Shown: positions 7,235 through 8,225 of the stretch, one piece after another
How positions within the stretch are numbered: the first letter of the stretch is position 1
How the letters are laid out: every line of letters starts with the position of its first letter
DNA from: Clostridia bacterium
GTDB lineage: Bacteria; Bacillota_A; Clostridia; Peptostreptococcales; JAAYPU01
Direction of reading: 5' to 3'
Assembly (NCBI GenBank): GCA_022360735.1
Contig: JAKSCF010000086.1
Coordinates: 1 to 8,225, forward strand
Length of the DNA stretch: 8,225 nucleotides
Program-made: the position numbers and the translations under genes
The notes under the pieces: generated by a model
Told to the model about the DNA's origin: nothing
What the model saw: only the letters and a program-made list of their open reading frames with translations
Database searches by the model: none

Positions 7235-7498
7235 ATGGAAAAAGAGCTATACGTCATATCATTTAAGTCAACCCATTATGCAATAATGGCTGAAAATAAA
7301 CTAAAGCATTATAACATTGTGATAATGCCTACGCCTAGAGAAATTACGGCAAACTGCGGACTTTCAATCGGGTTTCTTCAACATGATTATCAAAGCATTA
7401 TTCAGGAAATAAAGTTATGGGATGAGTATGAAACCATACTTGAAATTTATCTCTTGAATAAAGAAACCAGATTGACTGAAAAAATATTGGTATGCTAA
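7235..7498 (+). CDS. DUF3343 protein, putative Se/S carrier
   Basis: A small 87-residue soluble protein with the DUF3343 pattern: an N-terminal strand YVISFKSTHYAIMAENKLK, a central PTPREITANCGLSIGF segment with a conserved-looking Cys41 before GLSI, and a further cysteine at the very C-terminus (Cys87). The family is described as a putative selenium/sulfur carrier because it clusters with yedF and the EF2568-like desulfurase; biochemical proof is not known to me. It begins 15 bp after yedF with AAGGA upstream, so it is part of the same operon. The fold recalls small ferredoxin-like domains, which is inference. Confidence 0.82.
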   Translation: MEKELYVISFKSTHYAIMAENKLKHYNIVIMPTPREITANCGLSIGFLQHDYQSIIQEIKLWDEYETILEIYLLNKETRLTEKILVC

Positions 7499-7529
7499 AA
7501 TGGTTATATAAATTTGGAGGGATAATTTT

Positions 7530-7907
7530 ATGAATATTAAGTTCATTACCATTGCTGTAAAAGACTTAGAAAAATCGTTAAAATTTTATAAAGAAATATT
7601 GAATTTTACTGAAGTGAAAAGGTTTAGTCCTATGGATGGGATCAATATTGTTTTTATGAAAGACAAAAATTCAGGTCTGCTTGAATTGATAGAGAATCAT
7701 AATAAGCCTTCTGAAGAAAATGATGCCAATACAAAAGTGTCCATTGGTTTGGGCGTCTCAGATATGGAGCTTGAATTAGATGAATTGAAATCTAAAGGGG
7801 TAGAACCTATACGCGGTCCAATAGAAGTGCCCGGTGGTGAAAAGTTTGTATTTATTGAAGATCCGGATGGTGTTGAAATAGAATTAATTGAAGGATTTAT
7901 GATATAG
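7530..7907 (+). CDS. VOC (glyoxalase/bleomycin-resistance) superfamily protein
   Basis: The 125-residue protein has the two beta-alpha-beta-beta-beta modules of the vicinal oxygen chelate fold. The first opens ITIAVKDLEKSLKFYKEIL; the second opens VSIGLGVSDMELELDELKSKG and ends FIEDPDGVEIELIEGF. The acidic metal-ligand positions are present (Glu52 in LLELIE, Glu118 in IELI). However, the two positions that normally hold His at the start of each module are Phe5 and Ser71, so standard glyoxalase I metal binding is doubtful. The substrate cannot be named. GGAGGG (7516-7521) lies 8 nt before the ATG. It is 31 bp after the DUF3343 gene on the same strand and shares its terminator, so it is probably cotranscribed, though it is not a usual selenium gene. 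Confidence 0.85.
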   Translation: MNIKFITIAVKDLEKSLKFYKEILNFTEVKRFSPMDGINIVFMKDKNSGLLELIENHNKPSEENDANTKVSIGLGVSDMELELDELKSKGVEPIRGPIEVPGGEKFVFIEDPDGVEIELIEGFMI

Positions 7908-7954
7908 ATACCATAAATTTTTAGACTTTCGATGCTGCATACTCCAACAAAATA

Positions 7955-7990
7955 AAACACCTTGGGCTTTACTTTTAACCCGAGGTGTTT
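7955..7990. terminator. Two-way terminator between the selenium cassette and the ABC gene
   Basis: A 12-bp stem, 7955-7966 with 7979-7990 (AAACACCTTGGG with its complement, one G-U pair), has a 12-nt loop. On the + strand it ends TTTGTTAT; on the - strand the stem is followed by TTTTATTTTG, a better T tract. It lies between two convergent genes (stops at 7907 and 7992), so it probably serves both. Confidence 0.85.
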
Positions 7991-7991
7991 G

Positions 7992-8156
7992 TTATATCAT
8001 CTTTTCTATAAATGTTTTGATTCTGGGATGACTGGGATTTTGAAATAGTTTTTCGGGTTTGCTTTCTTCGATGATATTACCCTCATCCATAAAAACAATT
8101 CGATCAGATATTTCTCTGGCAAATGCCATTTCATGAGTGACGACAATCATGGTCAT
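7992..8156 (-). CDS. Polar amino-acid ABC transporter ATP-binding protein, C-terminal fragment
   Basis: The visible 54 codons (to TAA 7992-7994) read MTMIVVTHEMAFAREISDRI, then VFMDEGNIIEESKPEKLF and NPSHPRIKTFIEKMI. This is the C-terminal end of GlnQ/ArtP-type ATPases: the H-loop THE followed by the DR-hVFMDxG segment. These proteins power uptake of polar amino acids at the membrane. Walker A, the signature motif and Walker B are absent. Upstream of Met (8154-8156) the frame continues as PPKKKSNP and soon reaches a stop, which is not ABC-like, so homology ends at about 8157. The Met is internal in the family, not a start. The gene is therefore either truncated by a rearrangement or artificially joined to foreign sequence. 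Confidence 0.85.
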   Translation of the reverse strand: MTMIVVTHEMAFAREISDRIVFMDEGNIIEESKPEKLFQNPSHPRIKTFIEKMI

Positions 8157-8225
8157 GGGATTGCTCTTCTTCTTAGGCGGAGCAGTCGGAATAATCCGGA
8201 TGCCGGATTTTTATTCCAGGCTTCA
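8149..8225 (+). CDS. mnhG: Probable Mrp/Mnh cation:proton antiporter subunit G, fragment
   Basis: On the + strand the last 77 bases translate as MVMGLLFF, then LGGAVGIIRMPDFYSRL, running off the edge. The hydrophobic stretch followed by GIIR-PD-Y-RL is the hallmark of MrpG/MnhG/PhaG, a small membrane subunit of multi-subunit Na+/H+ antiporters (family knowledge). The usual first 10-20 residues are missing, and there is no ribosome binding site before the ATG at 8149 or the GTG at 8137. It overlaps the ABC fragment on the other strand at the junction. The stretch is more GC-rich than the preceding DNA. The identification rests on about 25 residues. Confidence 0.6.
   Translation, partial: MVMGLLFFLGGAVGIIRMPDFYSRL

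Noticed and set aside
7908..7954. Second UGA-read-through or extension after the VOC stop
   Set aside because: The stop is TAG and the protein ends at the normal family length; no coding pattern follows.
1..8225. CRISPR array, insertion sequence or intact prophage genes
   Set aside because: No spaced repeat series, transposase, integrase or phage protein was seen on either strand.

Overview
The window looks like part of the chromosome of a low-GC, Gram-positive anaerobe, most likely a member of the Clostridia. The evidence is AT-rich DNA, strong AGGAGG-type ribosome binding sites, and a clostridial/enterococcal style set of selenium genes. The species cannot be named from the sequence alone. 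Almost the whole window concerns selenium: making selenophosphate, charging and delivering selenocysteine (Sec), and handling selenium with a cysteine desulfurase/YedF/DUF3343 set.

Left part, + strand (1-3355): the 3' part of selA (5' end outside the window) overlaps selB by 4 bp. selB is followed 48 bp later by selC, the tRNA-Sec gene with anticodon UCA. selC has a good promoter of its own at the end of selB and is followed by a strong hairpin terminator.

Middle, - strand (3426-5290): a very AT-rich gene of unknown function codes for a membrane-anchored protein with a SurA-N-like look. It sits between selC and selD. selD itself is 347 codons long with an in-frame UGA (Sec) at codon 17. A start-to-stop reading that treats this TGA as a stop loses the catalytic residue and the first 29 residues. 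A candidate SECIS hairpin lies directly after the UGA. The ends of the inserted-looking segment (about 3299 and 4183) carry similar tRNA-3'-end-plus-terminator sequences, which hints at an old insertion at the selC 3' end.

Right part, + strand (5473-7907): this block is divergent from selD across a 182-bp AT-rich control region containing two copies of a 21-bp repeat. It encodes a cysteine desulfurase of the EF2568-like family, YedF (TusA-like plus DsrE-like domains), a small DUF3343 putative Se/S carrier, and a VOC-superfamily protein that lacks both usual histidine metal ligands. A two-way terminator closes the block.

Far right (7992-8225): a 54-residue C-terminal piece of a polar amino-acid ABC transporter ATPase (- strand) runs directly into what reads as the N-terminal region of a Mrp/Mnh antiporter subunit G (+ strand). 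Neither gene is intact at the junction (about 8149-8160), so this is a genomic rearrangement or an assembly/amplification chimera.

Together the genes form a nearly complete Sec system. SelD makes selenophosphate and the desulfurase/YedF/DUF3343 proteins plausibly supply or route reduced selenium to it. SelA converts Ser-tRNA-Sec to Sec-tRNA-Sec, and SelB brings it to UGA codons, including the one in selD itself. Seryl-tRNA synthetase is encoded elsewhere, and no other selenoprotein was recognised in the window.
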